The notes beneath the pieces are model-generated. The model ran no database searches. It was not told the origin of the DNA and saw only the letters and a program-made list of their open reading frames with translations. Shown here in pieces: positions 22,976-30,736 of a stretch of DNA of 35,739 nt. Source of the stretch: Lachnospiraceae bacterium (lineage in GTDB: Bacteria; Bacillota; Clostridia; Lachnospirales; Lachnospiraceae); assembly GCA_017614345.1 (NCBI GenBank), contig JAGACB010000149.1:1-35739 (forward strand). The letters run 5' to 3'. Position 1 is the first letter of the stretch. Each line of letters starts with the position of its first letter. The position numbers were made by a program, and so were the translations under genes.

Positions 22976-24100
22976 TTAGGGATGAACGCCGTAAACGTCG
23001 CTGGAATAAGCTCCGCCCCGCTTGCCTTCATTTTCCGGAACGTCGATCCAACGCTCGGCAAATGCTCTCTTCACAACGGAAAGGTACTCCTCACCCAGGG
23101 GTTTCAAGGCCTCTAATGCGATCTCCTTTGCTTCCTCGTAGGTTACGTGATATTCATAATCCTTGACGATGGGCACATACACGTCATACATGTGAAGCTC
23201 GTCTACCCCCAGGGCCTTCTTTCTGAGGCCTACGTAGCGGTGCATCTTGTCCATGTTGCGGCGAACGCTCTCAAACAGACGGTCGCAGACCTCGGGAGAC
23301 ACGTTATTACGGTCTACCGCTGCCTCAAAGGTGGAGTTGTACTTTCTGGCTCTTGCCCGGAAAATGAGGCTTTTCACCTCACCGTCATACAGAGCCGCCC
23401 AGGTATTGGCAAACTCCTTGTAACGGCCGTAGAACTTCTCAAACACTTCTCTTCTGAGCTCCCGGTCGGGATTCATCTGAAGGGGCACAAATCTGCCGTT
23501 ACTGATCTGAGTCTCATTACCATCCTTGTTCGTTACGGAAGGGAACTTCAGGTCGGCATTGCTGAGCATTCCGTAAGCCTTCTGGGGAGTTGCAGCCATT
23601 TCTCCGGTGGATGCCATGAGGCGTTCCAGTTCGGGGCTTAAGGTATGAGCACGACCGCGGAAGGTCTCACGGATGGAATTCTCATATTTCTTTAAACCGG
23701 GCTCTTCCTCCAGAAACTTTGCATACTGCTCCTCACTTAAGGTCAGGACCTCCGGATCCACAAAGGAAACGCTCTCCGAAAGGCGCACGTAAACGGACAT
23801 AGCCCGTTGCTGAAGCACCTGGGCATCCGCATCTGCGGTATCCTGATCCTGCTTCATATGGGCATAACCGTACACCTTATCCAGCATCAGACTGCACTTT
23901 TCCATCAGGTCATAGACCTCCAGCATCTTCTGTGCGCTTTCGGTCACGTGACCTTCAAACTCGTGAAGCTTCTCTCCGTAGGCTTCGATCTTAGCCAGAT
24001 CCTTCTCCCACAGCTCTTCCGTCTCATAAATATCTTCCAGTCTCCAGGTGCTCTCTACCGGCACCTCACTTCTCTTGGGCAGTTTTCCGTTTTCCTGCAT
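22976..24100 (-). CDS. Oligoendopeptidase F, N-terminal part
   Basis: The 374-residue N-terminal portion of an M3B oligoendopeptidase, a cytosolic enzyme that cuts peptides of roughly 7-17 residues. It holds the helical N-terminal lobe (family-typical PKRSEVPVESTWRLEDIYET, then TPQKAYGMLSNADLKFPSVT and YNSTFEAAVDRNNVSPEV) and ends at GGAYSSDVYGVHP, just before the catalytic domain. The true start is well supported: ATG with GGAGG upstream. The ORF ends in TAA at a position normally occupied by tyrosine. It follows the peptidase T gene by 79 bases, so peptide breakdown genes are grouped here. Confidence 0.85.
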   Translation of the reverse strand: MQENGKLPKRSEVPVESTWRLEDIYETEELWEKDLAKIEAYGEKLHEFEGHVTESAQKMLEVYDLMEKCSLMLDKVYGYAHMKQDQDTADADAQVLQQRAMSVYVRLSESVSFVDPEVLTLSEEQYAKFLEEEPGLKKYENSIRETFRGRAHTLSPELERLMASTGEMAATPQKAYGMLSNADLKFPSVTNKDGNETQISNGRFVPLQMNPDRELRREVFEKFYGRYKEFANTWAALYDGEVKSLIFRARARKYNSTFEAAVDRNNVSPEVCDRLFESVRRNMDKMHRYVGLRKKALGVDELHMYDVYVPIVKDYEYHVTYEEAKEIALEALKPLGEEYLSVVKRAFAERWIDVPENEGKRGGAYSSDVYGVHP

Positions 24101-24121
24101 GTTGTAACCTCCAAATGATCT

Positions 24122-24150
24122 TCTGTTATCCGGATCTCTGTTACCGGATC
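24122..24150. repeat. Tandem direct repeat upstream of pepF
   Basis: TCTGTTATCCGGATC (24122-24136) is followed immediately by TCTGTTACCGGATC (24137-24150), the same sequence minus one base. On the minus strand it lies between a possible -10 (TATAAT, 24165-24160) and the pepF ribosome binding site. Confidence 0.6.
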
Positions 24151-24179
24151 CTTTTGCTTATTATATACTCTCTGTATTG

Positions 24180-25436
24180 TTATCTCGTCAGCCGGTCTGC
24201 CAGCAGCACCAGCAGCTTTGCGATCTTCTCAATGGATTCAACGGGAACGTATTCATAGATCCCGTGGAAATTGTGGCCTCCTGCACAGAGATTGGGACAG
24301 GGCAGGCCTTTAAAGGAAAGGGTGGCTCCGTCTGTTCCGCCGCGGATAGGTCGGATCAGAGGCTCGATCCCCAGTTCCTTCATGCACGCTGAACATTTGT
24401 CCAGAAGGAAGGCATTGTCCGGAAGGATCTTCTCCTTCATGTTATAATAGCTGTCCGTTAAGTCCAGGGAAATGGTGGCTGCCGGATATTTTCCCTGCAG
24501 ATAACTTACTGCAGACTCCATCAGGCGCTTCTTCTCTTCAAAGAGCGCTTTATCATGATCACGGATCAGGATGTGCATGGAAGCATCCTCTGCAGTGCCT
24601 TCAAAGGTCAGTACATGGAAGAATCCTTCATACTGCTCCGTAAACTCCGGTCTCTCGCCGGAGGGCAGCAGATCCACCAGCTCCATTCCGATCCGGGCCG
24701 CATGGACCATCCGTCCCTTGGCATCCCCGGTATGGACATTTCGTCCGTGGATCCTGATCTTGGCAGAAGCCGCATTAAAGCACTCATACTGAAGCTCCCC
24801 GATCTCACCGCCGTCCACGGTAAATCCATACTCGGCTCCGAACCTGGCCACATCAAAATGAGCAGTACCCTCTCCGATCTCCTCATCCGGGGTAAATGCG
24901 ATCAAAATGTCTCCGTGGGGGATCTCCGGATGGGTGAGCAGTGTTTCCGCCATGTCCATGATCTCGGCCACACCTGCCTTGTCATCCGCTCCCAAAAGGG
25001 TGGTTCCGTCCGTGACAATGAGGGTCTGTCCCTGATAGGTCAGAAGCTCCGGAAAATCCTCCTGATCCAGGACAATGTTCTTCTCTTCATTTAACAGGAT
25101 CTTTCCGCCCTCGTAATGCTCCACAAAAGAAGGACATACCTGTTCCCCGGAAGCCTCTGGAGAGGTATCCAGATGAGCGATAAAGCCCAGGGAATGCCGT
25201 CCTTCGGCATTTGCCGGGATCTTAGCGTATACGTAGCAGTGTTCTCTGTCATGATCCACACTTGCCCCCAGCTCCGTCAGTTCCTTAACGAGAAGCTCTG
25301 CCAGGTCTGCTTCTCTTGCCGCACTGGGGGATGTGCCGGATTCCATATCGGATGTGGTATGGACCGCAGCATATCTCAAAAACCTCTGAATGACCGGTGA
25401 CATCGGCCTTGAAGGTGTTGTAACTCCCTTTTGCAT
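24180..25436 (-). CDS. pepT: Peptidase T (tripeptide aminopeptidase)
   Basis: A 418-residue cytosolic zinc aminopeptidase of family M20B that removes the N-terminal residue from tripeptides. It has the zinc ligand block GFIAHLDTSPEASG, the bridging aspartate in TLLGADDKAGVAEI, the catalytic glutamate pair in AFTPDEEIGEG, the ligand aspartate in FTVDGGEIGELQYE, and the dimerisation/lid domain containing GRNVHTGDAKGRMVHA. The last zinc ligand is in the C-terminal GGHNFHGIYEYVP. The length is normal. AGGAGG lies 6 bases before the ATG. It follows the threonine synthase terminator and precedes pepF. Confidence 0.95.
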   Translation of the reverse strand: MQKGVTTPSRPMSPVIQRFLRYAAVHTTSDMESGTSPSAAREADLAELLVKELTELGASVDHDREHCYVYAKIPANAEGRHSLGFIAHLDTSPEASGEQVCPSFVEHYEGGKILLNEEKNIVLDQEDFPELLTYQGQTLIVTDGTTLLGADDKAGVAEIMDMAETLLTHPEIPHGDILIAFTPDEEIGEGTAHFDVARFGAEYGFTVDGGEIGELQYECFNAASAKIRIHGRNVHTGDAKGRMVHAARIGMELVDLLPSGERPEFTEQYEGFFHVLTFEGTAEDASMHILIRDHDKALFEEKKRLMESAVSYLQGKYPAATISLDLTDSYYNMKEKILPDNAFLLDKCSACMKELGIEPLIRPIRGGTDGATLSFKGLPCPNLCAGGHNFHGIYEYVPVESIEKIAKLLVLLADRLTR

Positions 25437-25452
25437 ATAAAGCCTCCTACTG

Positions 25453-25484
25453 AAAAGAGCCTCAAGAAAGTTCCCGAGGCTCTT
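25453..25484 (-). terminator. Intrinsic terminator between thrC and pepT
   Basis: On the minus strand a perfect 9-bp stem AAGAGCCTC/GAGGCTCTT with a 12-base loop ends in TTTTC. It lies 14 bases after the thrC stop and directly before the pepT ribosome binding site, so read-through would also matter for pepT. Confidence 0.7.
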
Positions 25485-25498
25485 ACCATTACGTTGTT

Positions 25499-26992
25499 TT
25501 ATTTATCCAGTCCCAGGATATTACGAACGGTATCCTTCATCTGATCCTTCTCGCAGACACGATCATGAAGCACAGGAGCGTTGCGGATCTCATTGATGGC
25601 TTCGGGGATCTCCACACCGGAGATGCGGCAAAGCTCGTCAACCAGTTCGAAATCTCCTTTGCTCTCGTATGCGGGATCAATGGCGTTCATAACGGATCTG
25701 GTGAACTTATAAGGGCTGGCGGTGGATGCAAGGATCATCTTCTTGTCATCGCCTGTTGCCTTGCGGAACTTCTCGCTGACTACGGAAGCAACCGCTGTAT
25801 GGGTATCCATAATGTAATCGAAACGGTCATAGATCTCCTTGATCCGGGCTGCAGTCTCTGCCTCACTTGCATAGTTGCCGTAGAATGCAGTCAGAGCCTC
25901 TCTCATCTTGGAGGTGATCTCATAACGTCCGGTCTCGGAAAGTTCCTTCATGAAGGAAGCATTTTTCTCGGAATCGAAATCTGCGATCTGATAGATCAGA
26001 CGCTCTAAGTTACTGGAGATCAGGATATCCATGGAAGGTGATGAGGTCAGGATGAACTCACGGTTCTTGTCATAGATGCCGCTGTCGAAGAAATCATAGA
26101 GCACGCGATTTTCGTTGGAAGCACAGATCAGGCGGTCGATGGGTACACCGATGGACTTAGCATAGAAAGCAGCCAGGATGTTACCGAAGTTACCGGTGGG
26201 AACGGTCACATTGATCTTCTCACCGTCTTCGATCTCGCCCTCTCCCAGGAGTTTTGCATAAGCATATACATAATATACGATCTGAGGAACCAGACGACCA
26301 ATGTTGATGGAGTTTGCGGAGGAGAACTGCAGATTGGCATCAGCCAGTTCCTTCTCAAGTTCCTTGTCACCGAACATGGCCTTTACGCCGTTCTGTGCAT
26401 CGTCAAAGTTTCCGCGGATCCCGATCACGGCGGTATTGGCACCCTTCTGGGTTACCATCTGACGCTCCTGGATGGGGCTGACACCGTTCTTGGGATAGAA
26501 TACGATGATCCGGGTTCCGGGTACATCGGCAAAGCCTGCCAGAGCAGCCTTTCCGGTATCACCGCTGGTGGCTGTCAGGATCACGATCTCAGACCGGCAG
26601 TGATTCTTTCTTGCTGCAGTCACCATCAGATAAGGAAGGATGGACAGAGCCATATCCTTAAATGCGATGGTCTTTCCGTGGAACAGCTCCAGATGATAGG
26701 TGGAGCCCAGCTTAGCAATGGGAACGATCTCTTCTGTATCAAATTTGCTGTCATAAGCGGAACCTATGCAGGCCTTCAGTTCTTCCTCGGTGTAGTCTGT
26801 CAGAAACAGCTTCATTACCTCGTAAGCAACCTGCTGATAGGTCATTTCGGACAGTTCCTTTAAGGAAACGTCCAATACCGGGAACTTCTGGGGAACAAAG
26901 AGTCCTCCGTCATGAGAAAGTCCCTGCAGAACAGCCTGAGAAGCTGTCACATCCTTCTGTCCGCCTCTGGTGGAGCAATATAAAACTTCCAT
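25499..26992 (-). CDS. thrC: Threonine synthase
   Basis: This 497-residue PLP enzyme converts O-phosphohomoserine to threonine, the final step of threonine synthesis. The N-terminus MEVLYCSTRGG and GLSHDGGLFVPQKFP match the longer class of ThrC found in bacteria and yeast. The PLP lysine lies in FHGKTIAFKDMALS, and the phosphate-binding loops are TATSGDTGKAALAGF and VPTGNFGNILAAFYAKSIG. The length is typical of this class. It has its own consensus promoter and an unusually structured leader of about 130 bases, suggesting regulation after initiation. No other threonine pathway gene is nearby. Confidence 0.95.
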   Translation of the reverse strand: MEVLYCSTRGGQKDVTASQAVLQGLSHDGGLFVPQKFPVLDVSLKELSEMTYQQVAYEVMKLFLTDYTEEELKACIGSAYDSKFDTEEIVPIAKLGSTYHLELFHGKTIAFKDMALSILPYLMVTAARKNHCRSEIVILTATSGDTGKAALAGFADVPGTRIIVFYPKNGVSPIQERQMVTQKGANTAVIGIRGNFDDAQNGVKAMFGDKELEKELADANLQFSSANSINIGRLVPQIVYYVYAYAKLLGEGEIEDGEKINVTVPTGNFGNILAAFYAKSIGVPIDRLICASNENRVLYDFFDSGIYDKNREFILTSSPSMDILISSNLERLIYQIADFDSEKNASFMKELSETGRYEITSKMREALTAFYGNYASEAETAARIKEIYDRFDYIMDTHTAVASVVSEKFRKATGDDKKMILASTASPYKFTRSVMNAIDPAYESKGDFELVDELCRISGVEIPEAINEIRNAPVLHDRVCEKDQMKDTVRNILGLDK

Positions 26993-27015
26993 AGATATAC
27001 CATTTTCCTTTCATC

Positions 27016-27113
27016 GGAATAGTTTGCAGCTCTTTGAGTTGCAAACAATCGTCGATCACGTGAAGCATGATCGACGCCACCCGTTTCCGAAACGGTGTGG
27101 AGGAAACTATTCC
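27016..27113 (-). promoter_or_regulatory. Structured 5' leader of thrC (four helices, candidate cis-regulatory RNA)
   Basis: Read on the minus strand, GGAATAGTTT (27113-27104) pairs perfectly with AAACTATTCC (27025-27016), closing a domain with three hairpins: 27100-27077 (stem CCGTTTC/GAAACGG extended by CCAC/GTGG), 27075-27051 (8-bp stem GTCGATCA/TGATCGAC) and 27046-27022 (7-bp stem GTTTGCA/TGCAAAC). The third hairpin shares AAAC with the closing helix, so the two can compete, as expected of a switch. No T-box sequence or T-run terminator was found. It does not match any riboswitch I can name. A small palindromic repeat element is the alternative. Confidence 0.6.
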
Positions 27114-27132
27114 TTGTTTTTGATTTCGTGAT

Positions 27133-27161
27133 ATTTTACCACCCGTTGCGGGGGATGTCAA
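27133..27161 (-). promoter_or_regulatory. Promoter of thrC
   Basis: On the minus strand a perfect TTGACA (27161-27156), a 17-bp spacer and TAAAAT (27138-27133). Transcription would begin about 15 bases before the folded leader. Confidence 0.85.
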
Positions 27162-27204
27162 CGCAATATTCCGTCCCGGCATCGGATTTCGTATCCGTCT
27201 TATT

Positions 27205-28605
27205 CTAGCTTTCTTTTCCCCTCGGCAGAACGGCATTCAGCAGGATACCTGCTACGGAGCCGGTTGCGAGACCGGTCAGATGGAAAGGACCTACGGGAAT
27301 GTAGCCGTCTACGGTACCGTAAGCAATACCGATGGAAAGCACCATGATCATGGCTGCAATGATGACGTTACGGATATTGGAGAAATCAATGTGATTTTCC
27401 ACAACATTTCTCACACCGATGGCGGAGATCATGCCGTAGAGCACCAGGGAAATGCCTCCTAAGACTCCCGGAGGGATCGCACCGATGACAGCCGCAAACT
27501 TCGGAGAGAAGGAAAATACGATGGCGAAGATCGCAGCCAGACGGATGACTCTGGGGTCATAAACCTTGGAAAGAGACAGAACGCCGGTGTTCTCGCCGTA
27601 GGTGGTGTTTGCAGGTGCACCGAAAAGGGAGGCCAGAGTGGTTGCAAGACCGTCACCGGTCAGTGTTCTGTGAAGACCGGGATCATCGATAAAATTCTCT
27701 CCCACCGTGGATGAGATGGCGGAGATATCGCCGATATGCTCCACAATGGTCGCCAGAGCAATGGGAACAATGGTGATGATGGCGGAAAGCAGAAGAGTTC
27801 CGTTGAAATCCTTTGCTCCGATCAGGGAAAATGCAGTATCCTCAAGCTTAAAGGGAAGACCGATCCAGGGAGCTGCCTTGATGTTCTCAACGGCTTCCAC
27901 AGAGAACAGTCTTAAGTGTTCACTTCCGAACATCGCATAGTAAGATCCCTGTCCTGCGATCTCCACGGTTTCCGTGGTAAAGAAATTCAGGACACCGGTC
28001 AGTGCATAACCCGAAAGGATTCCGATGAGGATCGGAACCACCTTGATCATGCCCTTACCGAAGATGTTGCAGAGGATGACGATCAGGATCGCCGCAAAAG
28101 CAATGCCCCAGTTGGCGTTGCAGTTCTTCACCGCTGAGCCGGAGAAGGAAAGATCGATGGCAATGATCAAAGGTCCCGTTACCACGGGCGGGAAGAACTT
28201 CAGAACGGTATCCGTTCCGAAGACACGGACCAGCAGGGCCATCACCAGATACAAAAGTCCGGCACAGGCTACACCCACACAGGCATAGACCAGAGGATTG
28301 GACACCAGCTGTGCTTCCTCCATGGAGGCAACGGTGGCATAGGCACCGATAAATGCAAAGGAAGAACCCAGGAATGCGGGAACCTTCCTTTTGGAGATCA
28401 GATGAAACAAAAGTGTTCCGGCGCCGGCAAACAACAGGGTTGCGGAAACACTCAGGCCCGTCAGGGCAGGAACAAGCACCGTTGCACCGAACATGGCGAA
28501 CATGTGCTGAAAACCGAGAAGCAGCATCTTGGGAACACCCAGAGTTCTGGCATCATAAACCGCATCCGATTGCTTCACAAACTTACTGTTACTATTCTCT
28601 TCCAT
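27205..28605 (-). CDS. uraA: Uracil permease (NCS2/UraA family)
   Basis: A 466-residue membrane protein with about 14 hydrophobic segments that imports uracil with protons. NCS2 hallmarks are LLGFQHMFAMFGATVLVP in the first helix, the substrate-site region LSATLLFAGAGTLLFHLISK (here beginning VSATLLF), the conserved motif SLFGAPANTTYGENTGVLSL with the key glutamate and NTG, and YDPRVIRLAA. The pattern fits uracil rather than xanthine carriers. It lies 47 bases after upp and forms a salvage operon with it: the permease brings uracil in and Upp traps it as UMP. Confidence 0.93.
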   Translation of the reverse strand: MEENSNSKFVKQSDAVYDARTLGVPKMLLLGFQHMFAMFGATVLVPALTGLSVSATLLFAGAGTLLFHLISKRKVPAFLGSSFAFIGAYATVASMEEAQLVSNPLVYACVGVACAGLLYLVMALLVRVFGTDTVLKFFPPVVTGPLIIAIDLSFSGSAVKNCNANWGIAFAAILIVILCNIFGKGMIKVVPILIGILSGYALTGVLNFFTTETVEIAGQGSYYAMFGSEHLRLFSVEAVENIKAAPWIGLPFKLEDTAFSLIGAKDFNGTLLLSAIITIVPIALATIVEHIGDISAISSTVGENFIDDPGLHRTLTGDGLATTLASLFGAPANTTYGENTGVLSLSKVYDPRVIRLAAIFAIVFSFSPKFAAVIGAIPPGVLGGISLVLYGMISAIGVRNVVENHIDFSNIRNVIIAAMIMVLSIGIAYGTVDGYIPVGPFHLTGLATGSVAGILLNAVLPRGKES

Positions 28606-28652
28606 ACTCTTTCCCTAAACCTCCTCATATTATTTCACATGAAATCGTTTCC

Positions 28653-29288
28653 TTACCGGGTACCGAAGATACGATCTCCCGCATCTCCGAGGCCGGGACA
28701 GATATAAGCATTTTCATTGAGTTCACGATCCAGATGACCAACATAGATCTGTACATCCGGATGTGTCTCCGCCAGGCGCTTTAAACCTTCGGGAGCCGCA
28801 ATGATGCACATGAACTTGATATGGACACCGCCGTGGGATTTGATCATGCTGATGGCATCACAGGCAGAACCGCCGGTTGCCAGCATGGGATCCACCACGA
28901 TGATGGTACGCTGCTCAATGGGGCTCGGAAGCTTGCAATAATATTCGTGAGGTTCATGGGTCTCGGGATCACGATACAGACCGATATGTCCCACCTTTGC
29001 GGTAGGGGACAGCGCAAGGATGCCGCTGACCATACCAAGTCCTGCACGCAGGATCGGAACAATGGCGATCTTCTTTCCTGCGATCATAGGGGTCATACAT
29101 GTCTCGATGGGAGTTGTTACCTCCACATCCTCCAGAGGCAGATCCCGAAGTGCCTCATAGCCTTCCAGCATGGCGATCTCTTCGATCAGCTTGCGGAATT
29201 CATTGGTCCCCGTGTTCACATCCCTCAGCATTGAGATCTTGTGCTGGATCAGGGGATGATCACAGATCAGTACGTTACTGTAGTCCAT
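28653..29288 (-). CDS. upp: Uracil phosphoribosyltransferase
   Basis: A 211-residue cytosolic enzyme that makes UMP from uracil and PRPP. The PRPP-binding loop is [15 protein letters not shown], the substrate loop near the C-terminus is [19 protein letters not shown], and [11 protein letters not shown] is the conserved dimer/active-site segment. The length is typical (209-212). The ATG follows AAGGAG. It precedes uraA in an operon. Upstream is a 176-base gap with a hairpin (29331-29363) and no promoter I can identify with confidence, so it may be read from the gene upstream. Confidence 0.96.
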   Translation of the reverse strand: MDYSNVLICDHPLIQHKISMLRDVNTGTNEFRKLIEEIAMLEGYEALRDLPLEDVEVTTPIETCMTPMIAGKKIAIVPILRAGLGMVSGILALSPTAKVGHIGLYRDPETHEPHEYYCKLPSPIEQRTIIVVDPMLATGGSACDAISMIKSHGGVHIKFMCIIAAPEGLKRLAETHPDVQIYVGHLDRELNENAYICPGLGDAGDRIFGTR

Positions 29289-29330
29289 AGTCCTTCTCTC
29301 CTTTTTATTTTATTAGTCTTTATAGAGACG

Positions 29331-29363
29331 CGGCAGCGGATCCTCTGCGGGAATCTGCTGCCG
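29331..29363 (-). promoter_or_regulatory. Leader hairpin upstream of upp
   Basis: A 7-bp stem CGGCAGC/GCTGCCG, extended by GAT/ATC across one mismatch, lies about 40 bases before the upp start. It has no T-run, so it is not a clear terminator, and it does not match the PyrR-binding loop as I know it. Confidence 0.4.
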
Positions 29364-29464
29364 ATTCAGTTCTGAAAAATGTTACGTAGCTTTCCTTCAG
29401 GCTTCTTTAAAAGAAAAGTCTGTCTGAAAAGCATGTCTGAAACTCACTCCGGTTCTGTCAGGGA

Positions 29465-30439
29465 TCACTCAAGGTCAACCTGGCCGGCGAACAGACCGTT
29501 GTTGGCATGAAGGAAACGTTCCTTCCGGATGAGCCGTTCGATCTCCGGGGTAATATAGATTGTCTGACCATCCGCACCGGTATTCCGGTCGCAGGTATCA
29601 TAATAGGAGGTCAGGATCTTCAGGGAACCGGGATCCACCAGATGCCAGTCCATGATCATCAGCTTCGGCTGATTGGTAAATACAAAGGCACAGTTTGCTT
29701 CGATATCGAGAGCTTCATTTCCCCGTCTGGGTCTGTCCACCCAGAAGGTGATGCCCTTATCTGCAGCCAGATGCATCAGCTCCGGAACAGAGTCCCCGGA
29801 AAGGTAGCTGGCCGGGAAGGCAAAATGCTGGAAGATATTGCTTTCGATCGCCTCTCTTGCCAGATCCGGATCCGATAAACGGATGCCGAACTGACGGATC
29901 TTCTTGGTCATCACAAGATCCTTCAGGCACTCGATCATCCCCGTGCCGTCTCCCTCCCGGTAGATTCTGGAAGGCTCTGTCAGGAACAGTACATCCAGAT
30001 AATCGGAACGAAGAAGCTCCAGTGCCTCCTTCAGATCCTTCCGGATGTTCTCGGGACTCTTGCCCCGGCTCTCTGACGTAAAATGAAAATCACTTCTGTT
30101 GGGGATGATATAATCGGTAAAGGCCTGATCGTCCAGATTCACTTCCCGGATGCCGGAAATATCAAAACGACGAAAGCCCAGGTTTACTGCATCTTTTAAA
30201 AACTGGAACATGCTCTCGCTGTCCAGTCCTGTCAGACCCGAAAGATCCAGGCAGGTAGTTCTGTACCTTCTTACGATCTTCGGATCCATGATCGAGAATA
30301 CATGAGTCTGTTCCCGTTCGCCTTCCGTACTGTTCTTGGACGCCATCTTCTCTTTCATGGCAAGAAGTTCCGAAAAGCTCTGGGGTTTTTTATCCTGTAT
30401 CTCCTTTTTTTTGAAAAACGGATTTCCGGTATTAGCCAT
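29465..30439 (-). CDS. Aldo/keto reductase-like protein lacking catalytic residues
   Basis: A 324-residue protein whose middle follows the aldo/keto reductase barrel: GFRRFDISGIRE for the first active-site block, IRKDLKEALELLRSDYLDVL for the helix and strand before the histidine, and KKIRQFGIRLSDPD for the following block. Of the catalytic tetrad only the Asp (in FDIS) remains. The Tyr position is Arg, the Lys position is in FTSESRG, and the His position is Thr in LFLTEPSR. It is therefore probably not a reductase. The N-terminal 60 residues are polar and unassigned. I chose the ATG at 30439; a GTG at 30448 is possible and the ribosome binding site is weak. The function is unknown. Confidence 0.7.
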   Translation of the reverse strand: MANTGNPFFKKKEIQDKKPQSFSELLAMKEKMASKNSTEGEREQTHVFSIMDPKIVRRYRTTCLDLSGLTGLDSESMFQFLKDAVNLGFRRFDISGIREVNLDDQAFTDYIIPNRSDFHFTSESRGKSPENIRKDLKEALELLRSDYLDVLFLTEPSRIYREGDGTGMIECLKDLVMTKKIRQFGIRLSDPDLAREAIESNIFQHFAFPASYLSGDSVPELMHLAADKGITFWVDRPRRGNEALDIEANCAFVFTNQPKLMIMDWHLVDPGSLKILTSYYDTCDRNTGADGQTIYITPEIERLIRKERFLHANNGLFAGQVDLE

Positions 30440-30501
30440 ATTCCACACCCGCCCTAATTATCGTTCACAGGCAGTCCCCTGTCAGTTAACTATCCGAATT
30501 C

Positions 30502-30530
30502 ATTTTACCACTTCAGGGGAGAAAAAACAA
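30502..30530 (-). promoter_or_regulatory. Promoter of the aldo/keto reductase-like gene
   Basis: On the minus strand TTGTTT (30530-30525), a 17-bp spacer and TAAAAT (30507-30502) preceded by TGG (extended -10), 63 bases before the start codon. It may also drive upp and uraA. Confidence 0.65.
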
Positions 30531-30546
30531 TTAAAAAAAAAATAAA

Positions 30547-30629
30547 TGCAGGTGGCGGGACTTGAACCCGCACGAGCGTGAACCCGTCAGATTTTGAGTC
30601 TGATGCGTCTGCCATTCCGCCACACCTGC
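30547..30629 (-). tRNA. tRNA-Leu (anticodon CAA)
   Basis: An 83-base class II tRNA on the minus strand. The acceptor stem is GCAGGTG/CACCTGC with discriminator A. The anticodon stem CAGA/TCTG encloses CTCAAAA, giving anticodon CAA for the UUG codon. The TpsiC arm has GGTTCAAGTCC, and there is a long variable arm as expected for leucine. CCA is not encoded. A T-run of ten bases (30542-30533) follows the gene and probably ends transcription. Confidence 0.97.
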
Positions 30630-30640
30630 AAGCAAAAGTG

Positions 30641-30669
30641 ACTATACCATAGTTTTTTGGTTTGTGCAA
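30641..30669 (-). promoter_or_regulatory. Promoter of tRNA-Leu
   Basis: On the minus strand TTGCAC (30669-30664), a 17-bp spacer and TATAGT (30646-30641) with an extended TGG. Its -35 lies one base from the -35 of the divergent promoter at 30671. Confidence 0.75.
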
Positions 30670-30670
30670 G

Positions 30671-30699
30671 TTGTTTTTTCCCTCCGAATATACTATAAT
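30671..30699 (+). promoter_or_regulatory. Promoter of the zinc-finger membrane protein gene
   Basis: TTGTTT (30671-30676), a 17-bp spacer and a perfect TATAAT (30694-30699), 37 bases before the start codon. Confidence 0.75.
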
Positions 30700-30736
30700 A
30701 AAAGGACAAAAAACCTCCTAAAGAAGGAACGGACAG

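Larger units (their letters stand above)
22289..24100 (-). pseudogene. pepF: Oligoendopeptidase F gene interrupted by one in-frame TAA
   Basis: The two frames are collinear, in the same phase and together give the usual length of about 602 residues. Only the codon at 22978-22976 is a stop, where relatives have Tyr (GVHPY-x-LLN). A single substitution from TAT or TAC to TAA explains it. Everything else, including the zinc site, is intact, so the lesion is recent, a sequencing error, or tolerated. Confidence 0.7.

Noticed and set aside
27077-27100. T-box element in the thrC leader because of a GGGTGG stretch
   Set aside because: The rest of the T-box consensus is missing, that stretch is one arm of a local hairpin, and there is no terminator/antiterminator pair with a T-run.
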